A stretch of DNA of 13,428 nt from assembly GCA_049301335.1 (NCBI GenBank), contig JBAQKV010000088.1, positions 1 through 13,428 on the forward strand, in the 5' to 3' direction. The DNA is from JANJWP01 sp049301335. Lineage in GTDB: Bacteria; Patescibacteriota; Gracilibacteria; BD1-5; UBA2023. The notes below the pieces were generated by a model, which searched no databases, was not told the origin of the DNA, and saw nothing but the letters and a program-made list of their open reading frames with translations. The position numbers and the translations under genes were made by a program. Below, in pieces: positions 12,866-13,428 of the stretch (position 1 is the first letter of the stretch; each line of letters begins with the position of its first letter).

Positions 12866-13428
12866 ATGTCCAACAAGTACGAACTCCTGTTTCCCGCCGG
12901 AAACTTCGAAAAGATGAAGTACGCCATCGCCTACGGCGCCGACGCCGTCTACTGCGGCGTTCCGATGTTCTCGCTTCGCGCCCGTGAAAACCAGTTCACT
13001 TGGGAATCTTTGGCCGAGGCCGTGGAATATTGCCACTCCCGCGGCGTGAAGATCTATTTCACTGCCAACATCTACGCCCACAACGTCAAAATCAAGCCGT
13101 TCATGGCCGCGTTCGAAAAGATGCAGGCCCTGAAACCCGACGCCTACATCATGAGCGACCCGGGGCTCATTTCGCTCGTCCGCGACAAATTTCCGGAAGC
13201 CGAAATCCACCTCTCGGTCCAGGCGAACAACACCAACTGGGCGCAAATCAAATTTTGGCAGAAAATCGGCATCACCCGCGTCATCCTTTCGCGCGAGCTC
13301 TCGCTTCGCGAAGTGAAGGAAATGCGCGCCGAATGTCCGGACATGGAACTCGAATTCTTCGTGCACGGCGCCATCTGCATGGCGTACTCCGGCCGCTGCC
13401 TCCTTTCCAACTACTTCTCGCACCGCGA
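12866..13428 (+). CDS. U32 peptidase family protein, TrhP-like (partial)
   Basis: 187 N-terminal residues, cut by the window end. Family features: ELLFPAGNFEKMKYAIAYGADAVY at the start with FSLRAR, IMSDPGLI, EIHLSVQANNTNWAQIKFW, RVILSRELSL, and the U32 signature E-x-F-x-x-G-A-x-C-x(4)-G-x-C-x-x-S (ELEFFVHGAICMAYSGRCLLS). The two Cys of that signature are thought to help hold an iron-sulfur cluster. The QANNTN form is typical of the TrhP/YegQ branch, which makes 5-hydroxyuridine at tRNA position 34 from prephenate. The exact branch cannot be settled from this half. The ATG at 12866 matches the family start; no Shine-Dalgarno is present. Confidence 0.93.
   Translation, partial: MSNKYELLFPAGNFEKMKYAIAYGADAVYCGVPMFSLRARENQFTWESLAEAVEYCHSRGVKIYFTANIYAHNVKIKPFMAAFEKMQALKPDAYIMSDPGLISLVRDKFPEAEIHLSVQANNTNWAQIKFWQKIGITRVILSRELSLREVKEMRAECPDMELEFFVHGAICMAYSGRCLLSNYFSHR

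Noticed and set aside
1..13428. CRISPR array, insertion sequence, rRNA or complete tRNA
   Set aside because: No regularly spaced repeats, no transposase or terminal repeats, no rRNA-like or full cloverleaf sequence seen.

Overview
The window comes from a GC-rich bacterium that reads UGA as glycine. The best evidence is a peptidyl-tRNA hydrolase gene (11393-11932) with three in-frame TGA codons. Two fall on the Gly residues of the invariant VGLGNPG start and one on the Gly before KVRFREKGSSGG. A fourth in-frame TGA lies in a secreted phosphodiester-glycosidase gene (7990-8994). UGA=Gly (genetic code 25) is known from Gracilibacteria (BD1-5) and Absconditabacteria (SR1) of the candidate phyla radiation (Patescibacteria), so such a lineage is the likely source. 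The base composition is unusual for that group: third positions are C-rich and GC is clearly above 50 percent by eye. No ribosomal RNA or marker tree is available here, so the placement is inference.

Layout. 1-405: a small unknown protein on the minus strand with its terminator. 612-3966: a plus-strand operon of two secreted proteins, a large beta-propeller protein and a DUF3298-type protein. 4014-5375: a minus-strand membrane protein with a Lys/Pro/Ala tail. 5419-7471: aspS (aspartyl-tRNA synthetase) behind a leader that looks like a T-box riboswitch. 7552-7833: a small minus-strand protein. 7990-8994: the UGA-containing glycosidase. 9153-9593: another small minus-strand protein. 9697-11932: a soluble chemoreceptor followed 9 nt later by pth. 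11936-12220: a small His-rich lipoprotein. 12296-12709: a small four-helix membrane protein. 12866-end: the start of a U32 peptidase / tRNA hydroxylation (TrhP-like) gene. Most units are divided by strong hairpin terminators, several of them shared by convergent genes.

The main puzzle is that UGA appears in two roles. It falls on glycine positions in pth and the glycosidase. Yet three other genes (43-405, 11975-12220, 12296-12709) end in TGA just before an intrinsic terminator and have no TAA or TAG before it. Either UGA is ambiguous here (glycine and stop), or these three messages have no stop codon and end at the terminator. The other nine complete genes end in TAA (eight) or TAG (one).

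The genes also fall into two translation-signal classes. Five small genes carry purine-rich Shine-Dalgarno sites, four of them a full AGGAGG-type site. All eight larger genes lack one. The three TGA-ended genes all belong to the Shine-Dalgarno class; the UGA(Gly) genes belong to the other. Recognisable promoters are TTGACA-like with a uniform 16-bp spacer.
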